Shown here: positions 33,412 to 43,840 of the stretch, one piece after another | Position numbering within the stretch: the first letter of the stretch is position 1 | How the letters are laid out: every line of letters starts with the position of its first letter | NCBI GenBank assembly: GCA_001632435.1 | Contig: KV424048.1 | Coordinates: 24,693 to 88,692 of the forward strand | Source of the DNA: Calocera cornea HHB12733 | Taxonomy: Eukaryota; Basidiomycota; Dacrymycetes; Dacrymycetales; Dacrymycetaceae | Length of the DNA: 64,000 bases | Direction of reading: 5' to 3' | The notes under the pieces: generated by a model | Told to the model about the DNA's origin: nothing | The model's database searches: none | The model's input: only the letters and a program-made list of their open reading frames with translations | Position numbers and translations under genes: made by a program

Positions 33412-35868
33412 ATGCCGCCCAAGCAAGTCGTCCTCCCCGCCAACCTCCCCTCCTCCGCGGCGTGCCCACCGAGCCTCAAGGCCATCGCGCCCTACCTCCA
33501 ACGCGCAGCGGAGGTCAAGACTGCTGACCCGGTGGTCGCCTACTGGTGTACGTCTTATCTCCTTGACAAAGCTGCGTCTGCTGACGGAGCGCAGGTCTGT
33601 ACAATGCCGCGCGTCTAGGTCTGCCACTGGCCAAGGGGCACGACCAGGATGCGAAGCGCTACATCGAGCAGATTCTCATGTACCTCGAAGCGGTTCGTGC
33701 TCATATACCCAGTGGCTGATGCATATTGCTTAAGTACTCAATAGAGTAAGGGGACACTGCAAGGGGAGAAAGCCATCAGTGATACGGATATGGCGTGTCA
33801 GAGGATCGAGGCGTTCGCGTCGCGGATTTTCGGCAACGCGGATAACGAGGACCGAATGGGCGCTGCGACCAAGTGCGTCTCAACTCAGTCTTTATCATGT
33901 GCATATATCTCAGACATTGTGATGCAGGTTGACGGCAAAGAAGTTCCTTGCTGCCGCGAACTTTATGCAACTTCTCAGCATCTTCGACCGGGAAGGCGAT
34001 GTGGTGCGTCCCTTATCCTTCCTATATGCGCATACATCTGACCCCTCCCTCAGGCGGACAAGATCAAGTACGCCAAATGGAAGGCGTCCGACATTGCCAA
34101 AGCCCTGCGCGAGGGGCGTGTCCCGCTGGCCGGCCCAGCGGGGGGCATCGACTCGCCCCTGTCCGAGGACCCTTTCGCCACTGGCGGCGCATTCCCGGAC
34201 ACGACCGCACTCCCGCACCCGGATACATTCACCTCGGGCACCATCTCGCCTCCTCGGGCGGGGACGATCCCGCACACACCTAGCGCGTGGAGCACGGTTG
34301 CTACGCCTGGGCCGGATTATACGGATGAGAGGAAGAGGGAGGCATCACATTGGCCGCAGGAGAGTCCGACTCCCGGGGCAGGGGGCCGACCAGGGGGTTT
34401 GATGGACGACAGCTCCGCAGGGAACGCGGGTGACGATGAGGGTGGGGAGAGCGATGGTGGGTACTGGAGCACGGCGTCCACCCCGGGGACGGCGTTCGTC
34501 GACGGCAAGCACCTCTTTGCTGCGCAACAACAGCGCGCCCCGCCGCCTTCCATCCCTCCCCCGCCTGCCCAGTCTTCGTATGGCTCCAACGCATCGGGGT
34601 CATCAGGCCACTCGTCCAACTCTCGGCCTTCGGACCCCAGCGTGCGCCGCGTGCGGTTTACGGAGAGCACTGCAGGCGGCTCTGAGGACCTGAACGAGCC
34701 GGCGCCGATGTCGCCCATCCATGAACTGCAAGAGATGCATCCCGACGAGTCCGACCTTCGCACGCCCACTGCTACGAACGGTGGTGGTGCACCACGCCGG
34801 CTATCGCAAGATCAGGCACCGCGTCCCACTATCGTCGTTCCCCCCGATATGCCTCGACGGGGCGGGCCCATGGAGGGCCTGCCATCCGTTATCGACGATG
34901 AGCCCGGCGCTCCTCTCCCCGACAACGGTCCACGGCGTAGCAGCAACTCGCCGCCCAAGAATGGCAGTACACCCTTGCGACCCTCGGTCACCATCTCCGG
35001 CTCCGGCCATACCCCGACGAGCTCCATGGATACACCGTCGTCGAGCCGCGACAGCTCACGCGTCCTACCACCTACAGTCCCTATCGCGTCTAGGGAGCGT
35101 AGGCCTTCGCAAGATAGGCAGGAGAGAGGCCCACCGACGATCGACACCAACCTGCATACGCGGTCGAGGAGCAACAGCGGGTCGACGCCGGCCGGTCCGC
35201 CGTCGGGCCTGACCCCGTCTGGCAGGGATAGAAAGGACAACGGTGGTCCTCCGACTATCCAGTCGCAGGGCAGGGAGAGGAGGAACAGCCTGACGAACGG
35301 CCGTCCGCCTGTCACCCCGGAGACCGGACCGCCCACTGCGACACCGACGGGAACGCGGGATAGGCGGAACAGCCTGACGAGGCGGGATGGGCCGCCCACT
35401 GTGATCCTGCCTACCGCCGGGAGAGACAGGCGGGGGAGCGGCTCGGGCGACACGCCCGACCGGTCCTATCTCGCCCCTCCGTCGGCCACCACTCCCCGCC
35501 CCAGCCAGAGCCTCTCGGGCTCGCCTTCTCGCTCTGCCCAAGTACCACTGCCGGACAGCGCCACCAGCTCTGCGAATGCTTCGCCGGATTTGGGACATCA
35601 CGTCAAGGCGCTGCCAGGGTACTCTGCTCCGTCGAAACAGACTCCTGTGACGCCCTCCGCTCCGGCATGGAATACGCCCATCTCTGCTCGACCATCTGCA
35701 CCACCGGCGCCTTCCGTGCCCGCCCCACCACCTGCTAAGGAATACGATTTCAGGGCCATGAACGAGGCTAAGCGACATGCGAACTTCGCCATCTCCGCAC
35801 TCAACTTCGAAGATGTTGTAACAGCCCGGAAGGAGCTTCTCCTCGCTCTTTCCGCAATCGGCGGTTGA
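33412..35868 (+). CDS. VTA1: VTA1/LIP5-type Vps4 activator with enlarged disordered linker
   Basis: Five exons (33412-33547, 33595-33692, 33745-33872, 33928-34003, 34054-35868) give 750 aa. VTA1 binds ESCRT-III through N-terminal MIT modules and stimulates the Vps4 ATPase through its C-terminal dimerisation helix pair on endosomes. The N-terminus PPSLKAIAPYLQRAAEVKTA with DPVVAYWCLYNAARLGLPLA is the first MIT repeat; the second follows (CQRIEAFASRIFGN, LTAKKFLAAANFMQLLSIF). The C-terminus FRAMNEAKRHANFAISALNF, then EDVVTARKELLLALSAIGG, is the Vps4-binding element. Between them lie roughly 530 Pro/Ser/Gly-rich residues; yeast VTA1 is about 330 aa in total, so the linker is greatly expanded. 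It includes degenerate repeats of GPPT and RDRRNSL/RERRNSL/RERRPSQ/RDRRGSG, fitting basophilic kinase sites. All catalytically relevant ends are intact. Confidence 0.92.
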
Positions 35869-36277
35869 TCACGATCACTTCCTCCCAACAGGACGCTCCA
35901 TTTCCTTCCTTCATTACACCCTTACATCTTCCGTTTCCCGTACACGCTCCCCATACATCTTAATCCCGCGTTCACGGTCCGCCTTTCTGCTGGTTTCTCT
36001 GGGTATTTGAATGCCACTCGCATTGCCATCGGCTAGTGTCTTTTCTCCTTTGTACAGTATTCGGATATCCTTACGCACGAGAAGCCCATTTTTGCGATAG
36101 CATAATCTTGAAAGCATGTGTATACCTAACGGGGACTGACGAATATATCATTGTGTCGCGGAAGACATGATGCATGAGTCCGAGGGAAGCATGTGTGAAA
36201 TCTCCATAAATACGCAAAGTCCATAATAGCAAATGTCCTTGAGAAGGGAAGGAAGTTTGGAGCCTGATGTCTTGCAA
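35869..36277. other. Convergent intergenic region
   Basis: About 400 bp between VTA1 and the minus-strand secreted protein, presumably the two 3' untranslated regions. It is AT-richer than the genes. Nothing else was seen. Confidence 0.45.
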
Positions 36278-36970
36278 CTACACGCAGGACGTGACACTCT
36301 CGAGGTAGAGCACATTTTCCACCGTAGTCTCCGGTGTCTCCAAGGTCACGGCGAAGTCCACCAAGGGGCTGGGCGGGGCAGTCGGGGCTAGGTGCAACCC
36401 AAGAGGATTAGACCCATCGTAGCGCTGGCGGACCAAGGTGAGAGTAGACGCAAACACCGGCCCGCCGAACGCGAAGTACTGGAGGACCTGACCAGAATCG
36501 TCCGAGTACCAGCAGTCCTGTAGGGTGAGGTTATTTTCGTCCTCGACCAGGCATTGCCCGGAAGCCACATCTTTGACGATACCTAGCAGGCTGGTTAGTT
36601 TGGCCTGGAAAGTCGGATGCGGCACTAACCGTATTTGATAGTCGGGGTCGCCGTGTAGTTCATGAACGTTGAGGTGCAAGTTTCGAACTGGAAGGCTTGC
36701 CCGGCTAGACCGCTGCATGCCGCATTCTCCACATCAACAGTGAGCTCCTGGTGACCAATGGTCGTGGTGCGATACCCGCCGAGAGGGGCGAAAGCCGAAG
36801 TGCTGTAATCCAAAGCACCAGAAGTGTAGGCTGTCATTAGGGATCAGCTTTGCTCTCCGGTAGACAGCAATACACGCACGCTTGCACGAAATGAGACCAA
36901 CAATCAGGGGTGAGGCATACGTGCTAGCGGCCCAGGACAGGGTGGTCGCGAGGGCGCGGAATGCAAACAT
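36278..36970 (-). CDS. Small secreted protein (beta-trefoil-like pattern), paralogue 2
   Basis: Three exons (36880-36970, 36630-36830, 36278-36582) give 198 aa. A signal peptide (MFAFRALATTLSWAASTYA) is followed by SPLIVGLISC, matching APQIVGVISC of the gene at 23128. The rest is collinear with that protein: DYSTSAFAPLGGYRTTT, ELTVDVENAAC, TCTSTFMNYTATPTIKYG, DVASGQCLVEDENNLTLQDC, QVLQYFAFGGPV, TLTLVRQRYDG and the end VLYLESVTSCV. Last exons are of equal length (305 nt), and intron phases agree. The second intron here has a normal GT donor, where paralogue 1 has GC. A TATA box lies 85 bp upstream. Secreted, function unknown. Confidence 0.87.
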
Positions 36971-37054
36971 CGTGAGTGAGAGTTAGGAGCTGAAGCTTTG
37001 AAAGTGCGAACGGCGGTTGCAATTGCCGAGGTTCAAGCCAGGTACAGTGCTCTA

Positions 37055-37060
37055 CTTATA
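37055..37060 (-). promoter_or_regulatory. TATA box of the secreted protein at 36970
   Basis: TATAAG on the minus strand, 85 bp upstream of the start codon. Confidence 0.55.
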
Positions 37061-38213
37061 GTCGTCGCTTGAGAGTCGGAGAGCACAGATTTCAGTCATG
37101 AGATGACAATCGCCGGCCCGTGGATCAAGGAGTGTATTATGATTCGGGCAACTTCACGGCTTAGAAGGTGCAAATTGCGTGTGGAAAGGCAATGCGGCCA
37201 GTATGGTCACGTAGAGTCAGTTTCGATCCGAACGTGCCGCCGGTCTTCTGGAAGACAGTGTAAGCAGTCCATACGACGTGATATATGAGAGGAAGACATC
37301 TCGCGAAGGCCGTCTTGGCGTTCACTTCCCGTTTAGAATGTCGGCGGATTCCAGAGTGCTGACGTAAACGAGAAGCATGACTTGAACTGCACTGCCGATG
37401 TCGCGGTATGGATCACAGCATCGCTCATGGAGCTGAGAGGAAGCGAGTCATGGCGCATGGGTATAGCATCGAGCAGTGCGAACGGTGCTGTGCACATCAC
37501 CGCGTTTGAGTTGCGGATAGGTTGCTGCGAGAGGAGAAAGTGTTTTGAAATATGGCTAGGGATCGCAGAGATGAATTCATAAATCAGTCGTCGTGCTTTG
37601 CTATGTAGTAATTGGGGTGATCCTCACCAAATGGCCCCGCGGGAGTACAACTAGATCCGAGCGTCCCTGTAGCCGAGATGGATATCCTTGCTTTCCCCCA
37701 ACTACTCATTGGGGTATCCTACCCACACTTTCTCCTCCTCCTCCTGGTCCGAGCGGTACACGCGCCCATATCGCGACTCCAACTCCGGGAACAGCGCCAA
37801 TCATCAGACCAGGCCCATCTTCGGGCGAGCTCGGCCATACTCCACCCATCACTGATTGGCTTCCCTGGCGATACCTGGATTGCGCTTGCTTCACATCAAC
37901 TCTACTAGCCTAAAAAGGTGTATCTGTGCTGGGGCTGAGGGCTCGTCGAGTCATCACACGGTCTCGGCGTATGCATCATGATTTGTGGTGGTGCGCGGCC
38001 GGCGCTAGGACAATTCTCGCGTCTTCCTTCAGCGCTTACCTGGGCAGTTTTTTACTAGTGCATCGCTCGCGCGTTCCAAATCGAAGGAAATGTGGATGCC
38101 AGCGCTTGTGCTATTCTGAGATTGTTTGATCTTGGTGGACCAGGATCATGCTGAGAGGGCTGAGATAACCAAACGGAAGTGATGTCGGACAATCTAAAAT
38201 TAGGCTGGCGGCC

Positions 38214-38220
38214 TATATAG
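38214..38220 (+). promoter_or_regulatory. TATA box of the gene at 38278
   Basis: TATATAG, 58 bp upstream of the start codon. Confidence 0.55.
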
Positions 38221-38277
38221 TCCGGCTAGTCCACGCTACTTTGCTATTCAACCCGATATTCAACGCTCCTCAACACA

Positions 38278-38877
38278 ATGCAGTTCACTCTATTCGCATC
38301 CTCCCTGCTCCTCACGGCCGTCGGTGTGGCCGCGCAAGGCCCTATCATTCGCATCCCGGGCCAAATCGTGAGCCCGCTGAACGACGCGCACTACCTGTAC
38401 GGCGCGATCATCCCCTTCGCGTACAACTACACGGCGGCTGCCGAGAAGCTCGTGGCGCCTCCCCTGGTCGACGTTTACGTGCACAAGTCGGGTGACGAGC
38501 ATTACGTCGAGGTGAGGCTCGCGCAGTCTGTTCCTGCATGCGGAGGCTGACTTGCCTTGTAGGTCGCCAAGAACCTGGACTGCTCCAAGAGCTCCTGCGT
38601 CAATGGCATCCTGAAGCACGACCTCAACCTTCGGGACTACACGCCGCTCATCGGGACGGGGGTCTATGGTGAGCGCCCTCCGCGAAACCACGATACCCTG
38701 ACGACTGATATCCTCCCAGAACTTTGGACGGTCCAGGAGAACTTCTCCCCCTTCCTCATCAACGCCAGCCGCATCACGACCAAGACCATCACCGGCGAGA
38801 TCTCTTTCACCGTTGAGCTGCCCCTCGGCGGCCCGGTCGCCGACAAGCCCAGCGTGCATGCGTTGACGGTGCAGTGA
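38278..38877 (+). CDS. Small secreted protein of the 'PGxxYxxGxxIPF' family, member B
   Basis: Three exons (38278-38511, 38563-38668, 38720-38877) give 165 aa. Signal peptide: MQFTLFASSLLLTAVGVAA, with cleavage before QGP. The mature protein has IVSPLNDAHYLYGAIIPFAY, an N-glycosylation site (NYT), PPLVDVYVHKSGDEHYVEVA, a Cys pair (DCSKSSC) and the end PSVHALTVQ. Exon 2 is 106 nt, identical in length to exon 2 of member C at 39582. Members B and C lie 700 bp apart in tandem and are the closest pair; member A at 31745 is more distant. No catalytic motif is visible. Secreted or wall-associated; function unknown. Confidence 0.87.
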
Positions 38878-39581
38878 AGAAGTAGTATGACGACCAGATT
38901 TTCCAAATGTTCGTCCCATATTACCTTCACCAAGCTCCTACATGAGTCTTGGCCAGGCTCCTCTTGTCGGCAAACTCAGCTCCCCTTTCGTTTCCAAAAT
39001 TGCACTCTACTACAAAGTTGCTTTCCCATATCGTCCATGTGTGCGGCGTAAGCACGGTAGAGCGTCATCCTGCGTGGCACTATCGCTTGATCAGGGGGTG
39101 CTCCCCACAAAGCATGGTTCCGGGCCGTGGCTGAGGTGCTCGTATTCTGCTTATTGCTTCTTTCGGCGACTGGGACAATCCAAAACGTAACAGTTGGCAT
39201 CTCATTATGTAAACTTGGCTATGATGGAATCCGCAGCTGCGCGTAATTCAATCTCAGCTCGACGTTGCAGACAGTTGCACCGCACTTGGTTCCCTGATGT
39301 CCTGCTGCTTACCCGGTCGGTAATTTGTTCGGACGATCTGAACATAGAAGAACACTTGCTCGGCCCCGAGAACAGTCTTCTTGGCTGCCAAATTATGTGT
39401 TCTGCACAGATCGCTTGATCTCGGATCCACTGGAGACATGACGAGCTCTCGCTGCTCCTGGTAAGTTCACTGCTGGCGCATCCAAGCACCGCACCGTTTC
39501 TTTGTATAAGATGGGCGAGGGCGAGAAGACCTGTGTGGCCGGACTCCTCAGAGTCAGACACTTGAAGAGCTCAACGACGAC
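38878..39581. other. Intergenic, promoter of member C
   Basis: 700 bp between tandem paralogues. A TATA box at 39505-39510 is the only element I recognise. Confidence 0.5.
39505..39510 (+). promoter_or_regulatory. TATA box of the gene at 39582
   Basis: TATAAG, 72 bp before the start codon. Confidence 0.55.
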
Positions 39582-40141
39582 ATGCAGCTCACTCTCCTCC
39601 TCTCCTTCGTCGTCCTGTCCGTCGTCGGCGTCTCTGCTCAGAGCCCTGTCCCCGGCAAGATCCTCAGTCCTGGGAACGGCATGCACTACCGGATTGGCCA
39701 GTTCATCCCGTTCGCGTACAACTACACCAAGGCTGCCGAGCACCTTACGACCCTCCCGCTTATCGACGTGTACGTGAGCAAAGCGGGTGATGCACAGTAT
39801 ACCCAAGTACGTATCCACTGATGTTCTTCACCTTGTGAGACCGCAGGCTGAATGAGTCCGCAGGTGGCTAAGGGGCTCTCCTGTTCTCCCCAAACCTGTC
39901 CCCATGGCATTCTGGCCCAGGGAATCACCCTCAGTGATTACGAAGCACTCACGGGAATCGGCGCGTTTGGTACGCTTGTCACTCCAGCTACTTATACTGG
40001 CCGGTGTCACTCACTACCTTGCTGGGCACAGAGATGTTCGCTGCGCAGGAAGAGTCCTCTGAGGTCGGCGTGAATGTGGACAGTATCGTTCCCGACACAA
40101 TTACTGGAGCTGTCTCGTTCCGAGTCGAACCCCTCCCCTAA
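39582..40141 (+). CDS. Small secreted protein of the 'PGxxYxxGxxIPF' family, member C
   Basis: Three exons (39582-39806, 39864-39969, 40032-40141) give 146 aa. Signal peptide: MQLTLLLSFVVLSVVGVSA before QSPVPG. It shares KILSPGNGMHYRIGQFIPFA, NYTKAAEHL, LPLIDVYVSKAGDAQYTQ, and the Cys pair SCSPQTC with member B, with the same intron phases. The last exon is 48 nt shorter than in member B and its sequence is largely different until the final VSFRVEPLP, so the C-terminal strand region has diverged or been shortened. Secreted; function unknown. Confidence 0.84.
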
Positions 40142-40463
40142 CGAGCCCGACGCTGTATCCTTAGTCTTCCAAGGGATACTTACATGACCCCGAAGAGGGC
40201 TGTATGCATGTCATAGCACGTGTTCTTATGGAAAGAGTGATGGCCACGGGAACGGTATGAGTCAAAGTTGTGCGCGGCTTACGGAGATCACATGTCTGGC
40301 GTCGCCTCTCATGATCTCGTGGACGGCGTCCCACCCCGCACGCCAGATCAATAGGAATGGCGGCTCGACATCGCTCATTATGCCCTCCTAACCACCCTTT
40401 CTTTGGCGGAGGAGCACTTCCACTCGTAGCCTATCTGTTCTAATAACTAAAGCACTGGCAACA
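40142..40463. other. Short intergenic region
   Basis: 320 bp between two plus-strand genes, with presumed 3' end of member C and promoter of the oxidoreductase. No clear TATA box was seen. Confidence 0.45.
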
Positions 40464-41573
40464 ATGCGCGCCGTCGTCTGCCCCAACGCACCCATCCCCC
40501 CCTCAGGCCTGGTGTACACCACCACCCACCCCAAGCCCGCCCCAGAGCAGGGCAAGGTCCTCCTCCGCATCCACGCCTACGGGCTGAACCGCTCCGAGCT
40601 CTTCACACGGCAGGGCCACTCGCCGGGCATCCACTTCCCGCGCGTGCTCGGGATAGAGTGCGTCGGTGTGGTGGAGGATGCCGGGGGCGGGACGTGGAAG
40701 AAGGGCGATGTCGTCGCCGCCTTGATGGGGGGGATGGGAAGGCAGTTCGATGGTGGGTATGCCGAGTACACCCTCGTCCCGCATACGGCGTGCAGCCCGC
40801 CTGTGACGCTGCCGAAGGGCATGGGCTGGGCAGAGTTCGCCGCCGTCCCAGAGACGTTCATGACCGGTATGTACTCCCCGCCCCTCCTCCCTCCCGCAAG
40901 GTGCTCACGCAGCCGACATAGCATGGGGCACGCTAGCCATGTCACTGAAACTCCAAAAGTCCGACACCCTCCTCATCCGGGGCGGGACGACGTCGGTCGG
41001 CCTGGCCTGCGCGACGCTCGCAAAGTCCTCCCTCTTCGGCTGCACCTCCGTCATCTCGACCACGCGCTCCCCCTCCAAGTCCCGCAAAGTGACAGCCGCG
41101 GGCGCCGACATCGTCCTCCACGACACCGGCACAATCGGGGACGAGGTGAAGAAGGCGACCGGCGGCAGGGGCGCGACGAAGGCTGTTGAGCTCGTCGGTG
41201 GGAACGTGCTCGCTGATACGGCCAAGGGGCTCAGCGACGACGGCGTGCTGAGCATGGTCGGGTGCGTGTCGGGGGTGTGGACGTGCGAGAACTTCGATCC
41301 GATGATGACGCTTGCGCCGAGCAAGGTGCGTGCTGCATACACGAGCTCGAGGTGGGATCTGATGATGGTGCGCAGCACCTGACCTTGTTCTCGTCTCACT
41401 ATCTGGACATCTCCACCGCGCCGTTGCAGGAGATCCTGGACCTCATCGGCCAGGGCAAGCTCGAGCTGAACCTCGACAAGGTGTTCTCCATGCAGGACAC
41501 TGGCAAGGCGCAGGAGTACATGGAGGCGAACGGCGCTGCTGGCAAGGTTGTATGCGTGGTGGACGAGCAGTGA
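40464..41573 (+). CDS. Quinone-oxidoreductase-like MDR family enzyme (zinc-free)
   Basis: Three exons (40464-40866, 40922-41325, 41376-41573) give 334 aa, the standard length for medium-chain dehydrogenase/reductase proteins of the NADPH:quinone oxidoreductase branch. The N-terminal catalytic domain contains LLRIHAYGLNRSELFTRQG and FPRVLGIECVGVVEDAG; the zinc-ligand Cys/His pattern of true alcohol dehydrogenases is absent. The nucleotide-binding fold has TLLIRGGTTSVGLACATLAK, the usual 'GxxxVG' loop for NADPH. The C-terminal part TAPLQEILDLIGQGKLELNL and the end VVCVVDEQ are typical. The last intron (41326-41375) was chosen because it joins SK to HLTLFSS in frame. It probably reduces quinones or enones in the cytosol. 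It converges with the gene at 41686, leaving only 112 bp between stop codons. Confidence 0.9.
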
Positions 41574-41685
41574 GTGTGCGAGCGGCCATCCATCTTCGTG
41601 TACAAATTCATGACTCTTGTACAATGTGGCAATATGATACAATACAAGGTAAATAGGGAAGGCGTCTGATGTCCGAGTTCCATAA

Positions 41686-43009
41686 TCACGCCGTCTCCGC
41701 CTCCGCAGTTGTGCCCTGCTCCCCGCTGTCTTTAGGAAGTGGGATCTCAAGCTCCTTCGCCACCTCCGTCCTCACCGCCGCCCACACACGCTTCCGCCCC
41801 AGCTGGGCCTTCGCGATCCCCACATGCACCTGGTCGAGCTGGTGCAAGTACTCCCGCAGGTCGTCGTACACCCCGCGGATCTGCGTCAGCCACTGGTTCA
41901 CAGCGACCACTTGGTGCGCCGCGCTGGGAAAGTACGTCTCCGCCTCGCCTAAGTCGCGCCGGTCGGGGAGGGTGATCCCGCCCGGGGTGACGAACAGGTC
42001 ATGGTACGCTTGCGGGAGGGCGGGGCCGCCGTCCAGCACCATAGACGGTGAGCGGCCATTGCGCGGCGCGCTGACGCCGTTCGGGAACTGCGGGACCGCA
42101 GGTGTATGCGGCTCTTCCTTGATACCCTCCATGTCGTTCGGCGAGCCCATGTCGAGCTCGCCGTTCTCCGTCAGGGGTGCATCGAGGTTGTTGATGCTCG
42201 CCTTCTCCGAGAGGACGAAGAAGAGCCGGCCGAGCGAGCGGTTGCCCTCACCCTCGCTCTTGATCAGGTCGCGCGTCATCTTGCTGAGGTTGTTGAGCAT
42301 CATGGGGTCGAAGGAGTGGCGAGTGCCTGGTGCAGCGAGGAAGGAGGATAGGGAGGGTGCGGGGTCGAGGTTTGTTGGAGGCAGATGGGGCGACGCAGGA
42401 GGGGAGTGAAATTCCTTGAAGCCAGGCGGCTGGAGGGCTGGAGGGCTAGGGGAGCGCGTAGGCAGAAGCAGCTTGACGCGTTTCCGTGCGCGTTCCTCCG
42501 CCTATATGCGCGTCAGCTTCAGTGCACTGTGCATAGGCGACTACGCGCACCTGAAAATCGGTAGCATAGACACCAGCCGTGCCCAATCTGCGCTTGCGCA
42601 TATTCCGGTCAACATTATGCAACTTCCTCCCCCAGTTATCGCCGCCCGTGCTTGCGCGCGTCTCGCCAATGACCTCTACGCCTTCGAACGACGGGTATAC
42701 GCGCGTGAAGTAGGATTCGGGGCGCTCTGGCTCTTGCATATAGCTGTAAAGGTATGAGTACGCGCTATGCAGCATAGGGCGCTAGGATGCGTACGGAGGC
42801 GGGCCGCTCATGATCTCTACCGGACCCTGCTCCACGCCTGGATGTCGGTGAATGATGTGATGGTGGTGATGGTGGTGCGGTGCAGGCGGCTGGACGGGGC
42901 GGAGCGTGCTGGACGAGCGCGAGGAGGGGTTATGCTGATGCAGTTGGAGCGGGGGCAGCGTGTAGTCGGCCTGGGAAGAGCCGAAGGAGGGCAGGGGTGG
43001 ATGGTTCAT
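41686..43009 (-). CDS. Nuclear-type conserved protein, possibly RXT2-like
   Basis: Three exons (42795-43009, 42551-42743, 41686-42501) give 407 aa. After a disordered N-terminus with a run of seven His comes ERPESYFTRVYPSFEGVEVI, NWGRKLHNVDRNMRKRRLG and ERARKRVKLLLPTRSPSPP, a basic segment that looks like a nuclear localisation signal. The C-terminal half holds LNNLSKMTRDLIKSEGEGN with LGRLFFVLSEKA, and a helix-rich end (VNQWLTQIRGVYDDLREYL, then QLDQVHVGIAKAQ). The combination of a 'W/NxGxKL...R..R...LGT' element with Arg-rich segments reminds me of RXT2, a subunit of the Rpd3L histone deacetylase complex, but I cannot confirm this. An upstream in-frame Met exists at 43105. It is divergent from CUT8, with about 830 bp between starts. 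Confidence 0.8.
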
Positions 43010-43840
43010 CGAGGACCGCACGGACACGGGCAGGGGGCGGGGCCAAATTGGGCTGTCGGCGGTGCGTCTAACCTGGGGCTGAGCACGACCATGCGCTGGG
43101 AACAATATGTTAGTAAATTCGAGGATAGCAGGGATGCAGGATGGAAAGGCCGAGGGGTCAGTATTAGCATGGTATTCATCGTCAAGGTCCCGCCTTTAGC
43201 GGGACTCTGTGCTTGACTTCTATGTTGATCATCTTTCCGACGGCAGAAAAGGGAAGGGAATGTAGATATCGCTGATCGCTCACCTATGGGTACGTGATGG
43301 TATGGGTATCAATCTGGAGTCTGGGGTCAATTTGACTGCGCAAAACGGGGCAATTGCAAATGCGTTGAAAAGGGAAGGAGATCAGAAATTTGGGTATATG
43401 ATAGAAACGTCACAAGCCGTGGCTTCCCGAGTAGCGATTCTTTGTCATTTTGTTCATCACAGGAATGCTCGATTGATAGAATAATAGCGGGTGGAAGAGG
43501 GGCATACCTGATTGTACAGTGGGGGGGAACAGTGGGAGAGAGGAGAAAAGGCAGGCGTGATGAAGGCCTTCACCTGGCAGCAAAAGCGGAAATGCCGCGC
43601 TCATTTGCACCCGCTCCCGTCCCCGCAAGAGGGAAAAGGGTCCGTTCAATTGCAGCCGGCGCGGTGGTGAATCCGCGCATGCCCAGCGGCCGACCGCTCG
43701 TCCTGACGCGGCCTCACCGCTCCGGTGCCCCGCTCTCTGTTCATTGCAATCTTTCCCCTTTCCTTCGTCCATCCATCTCAAATTCCCACTCTGCACTCTC
43801 ATAGCCAGGTTGCTACTCCTGTCATCCAATTCAACTCGAG
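43010..43840. other. Divergent promoter region
   Basis: 830 bp between the RXT2-like gene and CUT8. The last 100 bp before CUT8 are C/T-rich (CCCTTTCC, CATCCATCTC), typical of a fungal leader. No gene was seen. Confidence 0.45.

Larger units (their letters stand above)
36971..38277. other. Divergent intergenic region between two secreted-protein genes
   Basis: 1.3 kb with a TATA box for each flanking gene (37055-37060 minus, 38214-38220 plus). Only short random frames lie between. No repeat or RNA gene was recognised. Confidence 0.5.

Noticed and set aside
34812..35778. Two long minus-strand frames inside VTA1
   Set aside because: Antisense to the repetitive Pro/Ser-rich linker; low-complexity mirror images.
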